Source: Burkholderiales bacterium (lineage in GTDB: Bacteria; Pseudomonadota; Gammaproteobacteria; Burkholderiales; Ga0077523). From it: a stretch of 64,000 nucleotides of DNA. Shown in pieces: positions 9,028-17,158 of the stretch (the stretch's first letter is position 1; every line of letters starts with the position of its first letter). The position numbers and the translations under genes are program-made. The notes under the pieces are model-generated. The model saw only the letters and a program-made list of their open reading frames with translations. It searched no databases and was not told where the DNA came from. The stretch lies in contig JALHMS010000015.1 in assembly GCA_022843925.1 (NCBI GenBank), forward strand, positions 43,205 to 107,204, given 5' to 3'.

Positions 9028-9621
9028 GGTTCCGGGTGAATCGCTTCCAGGGCATTCATCGCTTTCGGGGGCATGGCCCCCTCCTACGATGAACACCGAT
9101 TCGGTCGCCATCCGCGGGGGGTGGCGCTTGTAGGAGCGGCCCATGGCTGCAAGAGCGAGGGTTCCGGGTGAAGTGTTTCCGTGCATCGACCGCTTTCGGG
9201 GCATGGCCCCCTCCTACGAGAACCGCCGCATCGGTCGTCGCCGGTGGGGTGGACCCTGTAGGAGCGGCCCATGGCCGCGAAAGCGATGGTTCCGGTTGAA
9301 GTGCTTCCGTGCATCGACCGCTTTCGGGGCATGGCCCCCTCCTACGAGAACCGCCGCATCGGTCGTCGCTGGCGGGGATGCGGACCTTGTAGGAGCGGCC
9401 CATGGCCGCGAGAGCGAGGGTTCCGGGTGAAGCGCTTCCGTGCACGGACCGCTTTCGGGGGCATGGCCCCCTCCTACGAGAACCGCCGCTTCGGTCGTCG
9501 CTGGCGGGGATGCGGACCTTGTAGGAGCGGCCCATGGCCGCGAGAGCGAGGGTTCCGGGTGAAGCGCTTCCGTGCACGGACCGATTTCGGGGGCATGGCC
9601 CCCTCCTACAGGGCCCCTCTT
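9028..9621. repeat. REP family 2 tandem array
   Basis: Four complete inverted REP pairs plus a leading half unit are present. GTAGGAGCGGCCCATGG heads occur at 9130, 9258, 9389 and 9521, with periods of 128, 131 and 132 bp, and each is followed about 60 bp later by a reverse-complement REP ending CCCTCCTAC. The spacer between units (GAACCGCCGC...GGTCGTCGC) is also conserved. The array runs to within a few bases of the cyclase stop codon at 9628 and explains nearly all of 8923-9627. Confidence 0.93.
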
Positions 9622-9627
9622 ACGAGA

Positions 9628-10413
9628 TCATCTTTCCGACACCATCGCCAGCACTCGCAACGGACTCCCGCTGCCCTGCTCGATCTTGAGCGGTGCCGCG
9701 AAGATCACGGCGCCTGTGGGTGGCAACTGGTCGAGGTTCGCGAGGCACTGCAAGCCGTAGCGGCCGGCGCCGTGCATGATCGAATGGCAGGGGTAAGGCG
9801 GGCGGAGGTGATAGCCCTGGCCGGCGTCGGTGCCGATGGCTTCGGTGCCGAAGCCGATCACGTCGCGTTGCTCGACGAGGAATCGCACGACGTCCGCATC
9901 GGGCCCTGGCGTGTGCTGCCCGGTCGCGTCGAAGTTCTGATACGCCACCGGGTCGGTCCGCTTCGACCAATCGGTGCGCATGAGCACCCAGGCGCGCGGC
10001 GGGATGCGGCCGTGGCGCGCTTCCCAGGCTTCGACGAACGGTACGGTCAGCAGGAAGTCCGCATCGGCGGCCGCTTCCTTCGAACAGTCGATGACGCACG
10101 CCGGGCCGATGAAATGCTCGACGGGGATCGTGTCGACCGCATTGTTCGGCAGGTGCCGCCCGGACACCCAGTGGATCGGCGCATCGAAGTGCGTGCCGGT
10201 GTGCTCGCCGCACGAGAAGTTGTTCCAGTACCAGCCGGGCCCGCGCTCGTCGTAGTGCGAGACCTCCTCGATGCGGAACGGCCAGCACTGGCCGAACTCC
10301 GGCGGCAGCGTGATCTGCGGGAAGGCGGGCGAGAGCGTCTGCGTGAGATCGACCACGCGGATGCTGCCGGTGGCCAGCGCGTTGGCAAAGGCAGCGAGGG
10401 TGTCCTGGGACAT
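9628..10413 (-). CDS. Cyclase family hydrolase (kynurenine formamidase-like)
   Basis: This metal-dependent hydrolase of 261 residues has the signature HTGTHFDAPIH at residues 71-81. The motif supplies zinc ligands in the cyclase/kynurenine formamidase (COG1878) family. Members hydrolyse amides, lactones or cyclic intermediates. The substrate here is unknown, and neither a kynureninase nor a dioxygenase of the tryptophan pathway is nearby. It is the last gene of the dioxygenase/acyl-CoA ligase/thiolase-like operon and starts 24 bp after the DUF35-SDR gene, which suggests a role in that pathway. Confidence 0.85.
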   Translation of the reverse strand: MSQDTLAAFANALATGSIRVVDLTQTLSPAFPQITLPPEFGQCWPFRIEEVSHYDERGPGWYWNNFSCGEHTGTHFDAPIHWVSGRHLPNNAVDTIPVEHFIGPACVIDCSKEAAADADFLLTVPFVEAWEARHGRIPPRAWVLMRTDWSKRTDPVAYQNFDATGQHTPGPDADVVRFLVEQRDVIGFGTEAIGTDAGQGYHLRPPYPCHSIMHGAGRYGLQCLANLDQLPPTGAVIFAAPLKIEQGSGSPLRVLAMVSER

Positions 10414-10437
10414 GGGCCGGGTCTCGTGGGATTTGGG

Positions 10438-11676
10438 TTACAGCGACAGCTCGCGTTCGAGCGCCTTCGGGTCGTCGCGCCAGCGGGCGAGCCAGTCCTG
10501 CGCGACCTCGCCGGGGAAGACATCCTCCACGCCGTCGCGCAACGCCTTCACGATGGCCGAAGCCAGGGCGGACGGTGCGAGCTTCGGCGGCGGGACGAGC
10601 TGGTTCCATTCATCGTCGACCGGGCCGGGGAACACGTTGACGACGCGCACGCCCGACGCCCGCATCTCGGCGCGCAGGCACTGCGCAAGCGAGTACGCGG
10701 CGGCCTTCGATGCCGAGAACGTGCCGTGCGCCGGGAAGTTGGCGAGAGCGTAGACCGACAGGACGTTGACCCACGCGCATGCGCCCGTGTCGCCGTCGGC
10801 CGCACGGGCCTTCAGGGCCGGTCCGAAGTCCTGCGCGAGGCGCAGCAGGCCGAAGTAGTTGATGTCCATCTCGGCGCGCGCGGCATCGAGCCCGCGGCGA
10901 TCGCCGATGCCGAACGTGCGATGGTGCTCGGCGGTGTTCACCACGATGTCGACCTTCCCGCCGATCTGCGCGGCGAGCGATGACACGGCGCGCGAGTCGG
11001 TGAGATCCAGCGGCACGGGCGTCACGGCGTGCAGACCCGCGATGGCGTCGAAGCCCGCGTACTGCTTCCACGGTTCGGCGTGCCCCACCCAGACGAGGTC
11101 CGCACCGGCATCGACCAGGGCACGGACGACGGCCTGTCCCGTGGGCGTCTTCCCGTCGGTGACGAGGACCTTGCGGTACTGCGGATCGCACGTCATCTCG
11201 CGCAACTGGCGATCGTCGGCCATGTCTTTCGTCTCCTGTTCGGGGAATGCCACGAGGACGGCCTGCCCGGCGCGATCGAGTCTCGCACCTACGCGGACCC
11301 GCGCCGGTGCGTCACCCACATCGCCGTGGACGTGCGCGACCACGGAGGGGCCCGCGTCGAGCCGCACCATGCCGAGCCGCCAGGGCAATCGTTCGCGGAA
11401 GTACAGATCGTTGCTGTGCGTAAGCACCGTGTCGGCGATCAGTTCGCCCGCGCCATCCTGCGCGGTCCATCGCAGTCGCTCGGACAGGCATGCGTGGCAG
11501 GCCTCCCGCGGTGGGTACTGCACCGTCCCGCAATCCCGACACACCTGCAGCTCGAGCCGCCCGAGCGCGGCCGCCGTGGTGAGCCCGAGTGCAACGCGCG
11601 ACCGCCCGCCCGGTGGTGTCGTGGGCGCGCGCGTGCGAAGGATCGGGTTCTTCTTCGGGGGACGGGGGAGGGACAT
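10438..11676 (-). CDS. DUF35 (Zn-ribbon/OB-fold)-SDR fusion protein
   Basis: This two-domain protein has 412 residues. Residues about 40-140 are a DUF35 acyl-CoA-associated Zn-ribbon (CRDCG...CHAC) plus OB fold. The remainder is an SDR Rossmann domain. The SDR part looks catalytically altered: the glycine motif reads TDGKTPTGQ, and the expected YxxxK reads FSASK, so the catalytic Tyr is Phe. An internal ATG at 11223 begins the SDR half and is preceded by AGGAGA at ribosome-site spacing, so the SDR may also be made alone. The ATG at 11676 is preferred to the TTG at 11682. It lies 20 bp downstream of the thiolase-fold gene, its probable partner. Confidence 0.85.
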   Translation of the reverse strand: MSLPRPPKKNPILRTRAPTTPPGGRSRVALGLTTAAALGRLELQVCRDCGTVQYPPREACHACLSERLRWTAQDGAGELIADTVLTHSNDLYFRERLPWRLGMVRLDAGPSVVAHVHGDVGDAPARVRVGARLDRAGQAVLVAFPEQETKDMADDRQLREMTCDPQYRKVLVTDGKTPTGQAVVRALVDAGADLVWVGHAEPWKQYAGFDAIAGLHAVTPVPLDLTDSRAVSSLAAQIGGKVDIVVNTAEHHRTFGIGDRRGLDAARAEMDINYFGLLRLAQDFGPALKARAADGDTGACAWVNVLSVYALANFPAHGTFSASKAAAYSLAQCLRAEMRASGVRVVNVFPGPVDDEWNQLVPPPKLAPSALASAIVKALRDGVEDVFPGEVAQDWLARWRDDPKALERELSL

Positions 11677-11696
11677 CGGCAAGCCGTGGCGAGGGT

Positions 11697-12929
11697 TCAG
11701 GGGCCGGCTCGGACGGCAGCCGTCGAGCCGGTGTCAGGTGCGCGGGGCTTGCTTCCGGTCGTGGATGAAGTGTCAGCCAGCACCACCGCTCCACTGCACA
11801 GCCCGCGATCGTAGTTGATCATGCCGAATCCGCTCACGAGACCGATGCGCGCATCCGGAACGGTACTGCCGAGCGGACGGCCGGTGAGTTGTCGCAGCGC
11901 CTCGACGAGGCCGAGGTAACCGCCCGCCGCGCCGGCCTGGCCCACCGAGAGTTGCCCCCCCGACGTGTTCATCGGGAACGATCCGTCGTTCGTGAAGGTG
12001 TGCCGCCGCACGAAGGCCGGACCATCGCCCTTCGCGCAGAAGCCGAGGTCCTCGATCTGCATCAGCGAGATCACCGGGTAGTCGTCGTACGTCTGCAGGA
12101 AATCGATGTCCTCGGGCCCGACGCCCGCCTGCGCATAGAGGTCGTCGATGTCCATCGCCCAGCCGCCGCGGAGCTGGATGGGGTCCTCGGGAAACGCGTT
12201 GTGGCGCTCGATGGTGCCGAGGATGCGCACGCCCGGCAGGCCCAGCCGCTTCGCACGGTCCGCCGTCATCACGAGGAACGCTTCGGCGCCGGCGCAAGGC
12301 ATCACGCAGTCGAACAGATGGATCGGCGCGGCAACGGCCCGCGCGGCGAGATAGGCGTCGAGCGTGAGCGGCTTCTTCATGAGCGCGTGCGGGAAGGCGA
12401 GGGCGTTCTGCCGCTGCGCGACGCACAGGTGGCCGAAGTCCTCGCGCGTCGCGCCGTACGTCCGCATGTAGGCAGCGGTGAGGAACGCGAAGCTCGCGTT
12501 CGGTCCGCCGGCACCGTACGGGTACACCGCATCGCGCGCGAACTGGCTGAAGTTTCCCAGCATCAGACGGAAGGACTCCACGTGGTTCGTGTCGCCCGCG
12601 AGGCAGGCAACCACGTCGGCATCGCCCGCCTGCACCGCGCGTGCCGCGCGACGCAGCGCGACGATGCCCGACGCGCCGCCCATCGGGATGTGGTCGAGCC
12701 AGCGTGGACTCATCCCCAGATGCTGCGTGAGACCCACCGCAGTATCCGGCGCGAGCGAGAAGCTCGACACGCAAAGGCCGTCGACGTCGGACTTCGCGAG
12801 GCCCGCCGTGGCGATCAATTCCCTCAGCGCACGTGCGAGGAACCAGTGCGCACCACGGATCGAATGGCGTACGTAGGGCACCGTCACCGGGACGCAGGCG
12901 ACGACGCCGTCGTATTTCGCGCGGTTCAT
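11697..12929 (-). CDS. Thiolase-fold protein lacking canonical Cys/His residues
   Basis: This thiolase-superfamily protein has 410 residues and is full length. The nucleophile region reads MGGASG where canonical thiolases have CxSG or CxTG. The second site reads SVGQAGAAGG where a GHPxG motif is expected. The nucleophilic Cys and the active-site His therefore seem absent, as in Ltp2-type thiolase-fold aldolases that work with a DUF35 partner. A DUF35 protein is the next gene, so a lyase or aldolase complex is a fair inference. The start ATG overlaps the stop of the acyl-CoA ligase (TGATG). Confidence 0.83.
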   Translation of the reverse strand: MNRAKYDGVVACVPVTVPYVRHSIRGAHWFLARALRELIATAGLAKSDVDGLCVSSFSLAPDTAVGLTQHLGMSPRWLDHIPMGGASGIVALRRAARAVQAGDADVVACLAGDTNHVESFRLMLGNFSQFARDAVYPYGAGGPNASFAFLTAAYMRTYGATREDFGHLCVAQRQNALAFPHALMKKPLTLDAYLAARAVAAPIHLFDCVMPCAGAEAFLVMTADRAKRLGLPGVRILGTIERHNAFPEDPIQLRGGWAMDIDDLYAQAGVGPEDIDFLQTYDDYPVISLMQIEDLGFCAKGDGPAFVRRHTFTNDGSFPMNTSGGQLSVGQAGAAGGYLGLVEALRQLTGRPLGSTVPDARIGLVSGFGMINYDRGLCSGAVVLADTSSTTGSKPRAPDTGSTAAVRAGP

Positions 12930-14560
12930 CAGTTCTTGCGGCGCTTGAGCGCGCGCGTGTCGATGCATTCTGGCCGGCCGGGCAGCGCGTGCGCCAGCGT
13001 CTTCAGCGCACCGCGCTGCACCTTCTGCGTCGGCGTGAGCGGAAGGGCATCCACGAATGCCACCCAGCCCGGCGCCTTGTAGTAGGCGAGCCTCTCCAGG
13101 CAGAAGTGCACGAGGTCCGCGGCGATCGCCTCTCGGCATTCGGCGGCGACCGACGTTCGCGGCACGATGCACGCGAGGACCTCGTCGCCGCGGATGGGGT
13201 CGGGCGTGGCGGCGACGGCCACATCGTGGATCGCCGGGTGCTGGCGCAACACCGTCTCGACCTCCACCGCAGAGATGTTCTCGCCGCTCCGCCGGATGAC
13301 GTTCTTCTTCCGATCGACGAACCGGAAGTTCCCTTCCGCGTCGCGCCGCACGATGTCGCCGGTGTGGAACCAACCACCGGCCCAGGCCTCGGCCGTCGCC
13401 TCCGGTTCCTTGAGGTACTCGCGGAAGAAGCCGAAGCGCGACGCGGGGCCGGCGGCGCGCACGAGCAGTTCCCCCGGTTCGTCGTCGGCAACGTCATGAC
13501 CGGCGTCGTCGACGATCCGCGCCTCGACCTCGGGTGTGGCGCGACCGAAGCACGCGCTGCCCACGTGGCGGGGTTCGCGGTTGGCGATGACGACCGCACC
13601 CGCACCGGTCTCGGTCATGGCCCAGGCCTCCAGCAGCGGGAATCCGAACCGGTCCTCGAAGCGCGCGTGCAGGCCGCGATCGACGCCGGCGCCGAAGCCG
13701 AACCGCACGGCGTGATCGCGATCCTCCGGCGCGGGAGGCGCGGACATCAGCATCGGCGGCATCACCCCGAGGTAGTGGACGATCGTCGCGCGCGATTCGC
13801 GCACGGCCTGCCACCACGACTTCGGATGGAACCGGTCCAGGGGCACGACGCATCCGCCGGACACGATCATCGCCATCGTCGAGTAGGCCATTGCGTTCAT
13901 GTGGACCATGGGCAGCGGCGTGATCAGGCGTTCCTCGCCGTGCCGCAGCGTGCAGAGTCCACCGATCGTGTCGTACCAATGCCCCGCGTGCAGGTAGTAC
14001 TCGTTCGGCAGCACGCAGCCCTTGGGGCGCCCGGTCGTGCCGGAGGTGTAGAGAAGGCCGCACTCGGTGTCGGCGTCGGGTGCGCGGTCGTGGGGCGCCG
14101 GCGACGGCGCGGCCGGGATGTCGTCTGCGTCCGCCGGGATCACGCCCACCCTGGTGCCGGCGCTGAGCGCGGCGGCTTCGATGTCGCGGATGCGGTCGGG
14201 CCGGCTGATCGCGATCTGCATGCCGCTGTGGCCGACGAGGTACTCGAGATCGGACGATCGCAGGTCCGCGTTGATCGGGACCACCGAGACGCCGAGGCTG
14301 TTGAGCGCCAGCCAGTGGAAGAAGAACGCCGGGCGGTTGTCGAGCAGCAGCCCGGCGCGATGGCCGTGGCCGTGGCCGGCGGCGCGGTAGCGGGTCGCGA
14401 GTTGCTCGATGGTGACTGCCGCGTCGCGGTAGGTGATCTCGCCGGCGTCGATGCCATAGGCGTCGGCCACCGACGGGAGGATGTGGAGGAAGGGCTGGTC
14501 GGGGAAGCGCGCAGCGGTCGCGGCGAAGGCGGCGTGGACGGTGGGGTGGGGGAGGGTCAT
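12929..14560 (-). CDS. AMP-dependent acyl-CoA synthetase/ligase
   Basis: This ANL-superfamily adenylate-forming enzyme has 543 residues. The P-loop reads LLYTSGTTGRPKG, the A5 motif is EAWAMTETG, the ATP-ribose motif is WFHTGDIV, and the C-terminal lysine region is PLTPTQKVQRGALK. It should activate a carboxylic acid to its CoA thioester for the neighbouring thiolase-fold and DUF35 proteins. Acid specificity cannot be read from sequence. The ATG overlaps the TGA of the DUF559 gene by four bases, and its stop overlaps the thiolase-like ATG, so it is mid-operon. Confidence 0.9.
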   Translation of the reverse strand: MTLPHPTVHAAFAATAARFPDQPFLHILPSVADAYGIDAGEITYRDAAVTIEQLATRYRAAGHGHGHRAGLLLDNRPAFFFHWLALNSLGVSVVPINADLRSSDLEYLVGHSGMQIAISRPDRIRDIEAAALSAGTRVGVIPADADDIPAAPSPAPHDRAPDADTECGLLYTSGTTGRPKGCVLPNEYYLHAGHWYDTIGGLCTLRHGEERLITPLPMVHMNAMAYSTMAMIVSGGCVVPLDRFHPKSWWQAVRESRATIVHYLGVMPPMLMSAPPAPEDRDHAVRFGFGAGVDRGLHARFEDRFGFPLLEAWAMTETGAGAVVIANREPRHVGSACFGRATPEVEARIVDDAGHDVADDEPGELLVRAAGPASRFGFFREYLKEPEATAEAWAGGWFHTGDIVRRDAEGNFRFVDRKKNVIRRSGENISAVEVETVLRQHPAIHDVAVAATPDPIRGDEVLACIVPRTSVAAECREAIAADLVHFCLERLAYYKAPGWVAFVDALPLTPTQKVQRGALKTLAHALPGRPECIDTRALKRRKN

Positions 14561-15096
14561 GGCTTGGATCCAGCGGGGTTGTTCCTCACGCCATCTTTTC
14601 CCCTCACCCTGCCCTGTTCCCGCAGGCGGGGCGAGGGTTCCTCGTTGGGCATCGTCACTTCCGCGGAAGCATCCATTCCCGCCCGCTCCCTCGCCCCGTC
14701 TACGGGGAGAGGGTTGGGGTGAGGGGCGGGGTTGGAGTCAGTGGGCCGGGCGTCCTCCAGCGCCAATCGAATCACTTCGAGCACCGCATCCAACGCATTC
14801 AACACCTGCCCATCATCGAACCGCATCACGCGAAACCCTTTCGACTCGATGAACCGCGTCCGCGCATCATCTCTCGCGCGCTGCTCCGCGTGATGTGCAC
14901 CGTCCACTTCCACCACCAGCCTCCCAGGCAGACAAACGAAGTCCGCGACGAACGGCCCCACGGGATGCTGGCGACGGAACTTCCAACCCCTCAGCTGGCG
15001 ACTCCGCAGCGCTTGCCACAACCGCATCTCGGCATCGGCATCCGTGCGGCGCAGCGAACGTGCGCGTTCCAGGCGACTCGGGGTGTAGTCCCTCAC
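14557..15096 (-). CDS. DUF559 endonuclease-like protein with repeat-derived tail
   Basis: This protein has 179 residues. Residues 1 to about 113 are a DUF559 domain related to VSR/MutH-type nucleases (TDAEMRLWQALRSRQL, KFRRQHPVGPFVADFVC, LVVEVDGAHH, RVMRFDD). The remaining 65 residues (APHPNPLPVDG and onwards) are translated from an inverted interspersed repeat, not from a conserved domain. It starts at GTG 15096, 16 bp after the dioxygenase beta stop, and its stop overlaps the ligase ATG. A nuclease has no obvious role in a catabolic operon, so it looks like an inserted cassette. The function in the cell is unknown. Confidence 0.85.
   Translation of the reverse strand: MRDYTPSRLERARSLRRTDADAEMRLWQALRSRQLRGWKFRRQHPVGPFVADFVCLPGRLVVEVDGAHHAEQRARDDARTRFIESKGFRVMRFDDGQVLNALDAVLEVIRLALEDARPTDSNPAPHPNPLPVDGARERAGMDASAEVTMPNEEPSPRLREQGRVRGKDGVRNNPAGSKP
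14600..14727. repeat. Interspersed CCCTCACCC/GGGTGAGGG inverted repeat
   Basis: The left arm CCCCTCACCCTGCCCTGTTC and the right arm ending GAGGGTTGGGGTGAGGGG are inverted relatives separated by about 80 bp. Each arm carries its own smaller palindrome (CCCGCAGGCGGG; CCCCGTCTACGGGG). The element lies entirely within the 3' part of the DUF559 gene. Repeats of this type are common in proteobacterial genomes and often abut DUF559 genes (general knowledge, not checked here). Confidence 0.75.
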
Positions 15097-15112
15097 GTCG
15101 GCCGTCCCCTGC

Positions 15113-15598
15113 TCACGGAAAGAGCTGGATCGACGGCAGCGCGGCGTCGCAGTTCAGGAGATTCACGCGCTTCAGCCGCAACCGCAGCGCGCCCTCCACG
15201 ACCGCGAGCGTGTGGAACACGGTGCCCGCGAGATGGATCTGCGCGTCGCCCTGCGCCTCGGTGTACACGAACTGGGTCCGCGTGACGTAAGCGTTCGCGG
15301 CGACGTCCATGCGTTCGACCTCGGGCGTCTGCAGCAGATGATGCGAACGGCTGGGCGGTTGCTGGGAGAAGGCGCGCGGGCTGCGCAGACGTTCGACACG
15401 CAACTGGCGCAACAGGGCGTCTTCGTAGGCGAGCGACGCGTGCAGCACGGGGTCGGTCTGATCGCGGGCGAGCGGCACCCAGTAGTGGCCGTCGTCGGTG
15501 AAGAGGGCGAGCCATTCCTCGTAGCGCTGCTCGTCGAGCAGTCGGGCCTCGCGGAGGACGAAGCGGATCAGGTTCTGCTCGGAGTCCGCCGTGCTCAT
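15113..15598 (-). CDS. Aromatic-ring-hydroxylating dioxygenase, beta subunit
   Basis: This small subunit of 161 residues belongs to Rieske non-haem iron oxygenases and has a cone-shaped NTF2-like fold. Recognisable parts are the EARLLDEQRYEEWLALFTDDGHYWVPL opening and a C-terminal LKRVNLLNCD segment. It has a structural role and holds the alpha hexamer together. The ATG at 15598 overlaps the stop of the alpha gene by four bases, so the two are coupled. Ferredoxin and reductase partners are not in this cluster and must come from elsewhere. Confidence 0.9.
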   Translation of the reverse strand: MSTADSEQNLIRFVLREARLLDEQRYEEWLALFTDDGHYWVPLARDQTDPVLHASLAYEDALLRQLRVERLRSPRAFSQQPPSRSHHLLQTPEVERMDVAANAYVTRTQFVYTEAQGDAQIHLAGTVFHTLAVVEGALRLRLKRVNLLNCDAALPSIQLFP

Positions 15599-16917
15599 GG
15601 TTGCTTCTCCTGGTGCGTCATGAACTTCACCCACGCCCGGAACTGGTTCCGCATCGAGATCTCGGAGAGTCCGTTGGTCGAGAGATCGCGCTGGCCGATC
15701 TCCGCCGGGTCGAAGTTGCGATGCAGGCTCACCCACTCGTTGCCCTGTGCGCGCAGGCCGGCCTGGATCGCGCGGTACGCGTGGAGGTCGTCGTGCCCGA
15801 CCACCGACATCGGCGAGTTGATGAGCCGCGAGTACGTGAGCGTGCGCGCGAGCAGCTCGTCGGGAGCGCCCTTGAGGCGGAAGGTCCAGGATTCGATGAC
15901 CGTGCGGTCGACGGCCACCGGACGCACCACGCGGATCCCCTGGATCGCGCCCTTGATGGTGAGGCTGGGGTAGTAGACCGTGTTGTGGCGCGCGGTGCCG
16001 AGGATCTGCGCGGCGCGTTCATCACCCCACGCCAGCTTCATCGCGACTTCGTACTCCGGCACGCTCGAGTAGCTCGAATGGATCGAGAAGTTCACGCCGG
16101 TCCAGCCATGGCCGTTCTCGAAGACGCGCACGCCCATGTCGTCGAAGAACTGGTAGTCCGACACGAAGGGCACGAACTGCTCGACCGCCATCGGCTTCGG
16201 CAGATCGGCGCTCTGGTCCGCCCACAACCGCTTCGCCGTGCCCGCCGACGACTCGTGCACCACCATCGGATGCATGGTGTCGTTGAGGTTCTCGACGAAC
16301 ATCTTCCAGTTGCAGTCGTGCGTGTAGCGCAGCACGCCGCCGGCGATCTCCAGCTCGCCCTCGGGCGAGCGGTCGGCCATGTTGTCGATGGACGACAACG
16401 ACTCTCCGAAGTACGCCGCGAAGTCGGGGCCCTCGTCGGACAGCTTTGCGAAGACGAAGCCGCGGTGCGTGGCGACGTTGGGCAGTGCGACGAGCCCGCG
16501 GCCGGCTTCGCACGCGCGCATCCGCGTGCCTTCGTAGCCCTGATGGCGGGGCACGGCATACAGCGCCCCGTCGGTCTCGTACGCCCACGCGTGGTACGGG
16601 CAGCGGAAGAAACGCCCCGTGCTGCCCGACGGGCTCGACACGACCTTCGCGCCCTTGTGTGCGCAGCGGTTCATCAAAACGCGCACGGTGCCGTCGGTGT
16701 GGCGGACCAGGATCACCGGCTGCGTCGCGAGGTCCGTCGTGATGTAGTCCCCCGGCTGCGGCACCTGGCTCGTGTGCCCCACGTACAGCCACGTGCGCGA
16801 CCAGAGGCGGGACATCTCGAGATCGAAGATCGCGGGGTCGGTGTAGACGTCGCGATGCACGCGGTCGTCCTCGACGAGCGAGCGCAGGGCAGGGATATCG
16901 ATGGGCGTGCGGGACAT
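15595..16917 (-). CDS. Aromatic-ring-hydroxylating dioxygenase, alpha subunit
   Basis: This catalytic subunit has 440 residues. The Rieske [2Fe-2S] ligands are C85, H87, C106 and H109 (CAHKG...CPYH). The mononuclear iron site is recognisable as ENLNDTMHPMVVH, giving H216 and H221 with D213 as the likely electron bridge. The enzyme should insert O2 into an aromatic acid or related compound, but the substrate is not predictable. It is the first gene of the minus-strand catabolic operon. Its start ATG at 16917 faces the PEP-CTERM phosphodiesterase across 241 bp that should hold divergent promoters. Confidence 0.92.
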   Translation of the reverse strand: MSRTPIDIPALRSLVEDDRVHRDVYTDPAIFDLEMSRLWSRTWLYVGHTSQVPQPGDYITTDLATQPVILVRHTDGTVRVLMNRCAHKGAKVVSSPSGSTGRFFRCPYHAWAYETDGALYAVPRHQGYEGTRMRACEAGRGLVALPNVATHRGFVFAKLSDEGPDFAAYFGESLSSIDNMADRSPEGELEIAGGVLRYTHDCNWKMFVENLNDTMHPMVVHESSAGTAKRLWADQSADLPKPMAVEQFVPFVSDYQFFDDMGVRVFENGHGWTGVNFSIHSSYSSVPEYEVAMKLAWGDERAAQILGTARHNTVYYPSLTIKGAIQGIRVVRPVAVDRTVIESWTFRLKGAPDELLARTLTYSRLINSPMSVVGHDDLHAYRAIQAGLRAQGNEWVSLHRNFDPAEIGQRDLSTNGLSEISMRNQFRAWVKFMTHQEKQP

Positions 16918-17158
16918 GTGCGATCGAGGATGAAGTGGTTGGCGACTGGAGGAAGGGCCCGTAAGGATCTTAACGCCTCGCGCCTTGGCGGCGCAGGGTA
17001 TGCGTGCCGGGATGGTGGGTCGCGGACCGATGATCCGAATGGCATGCGATGCGGTGCCGCTCGCGCGAATGGAGATCACGTTGTTCGTCCATGGTGTGGC
17101 CGAGCGTGCGCCTCCCGGCGCGCCGTCACGCGAACCCGAACCACCAATGGAGAACCCC

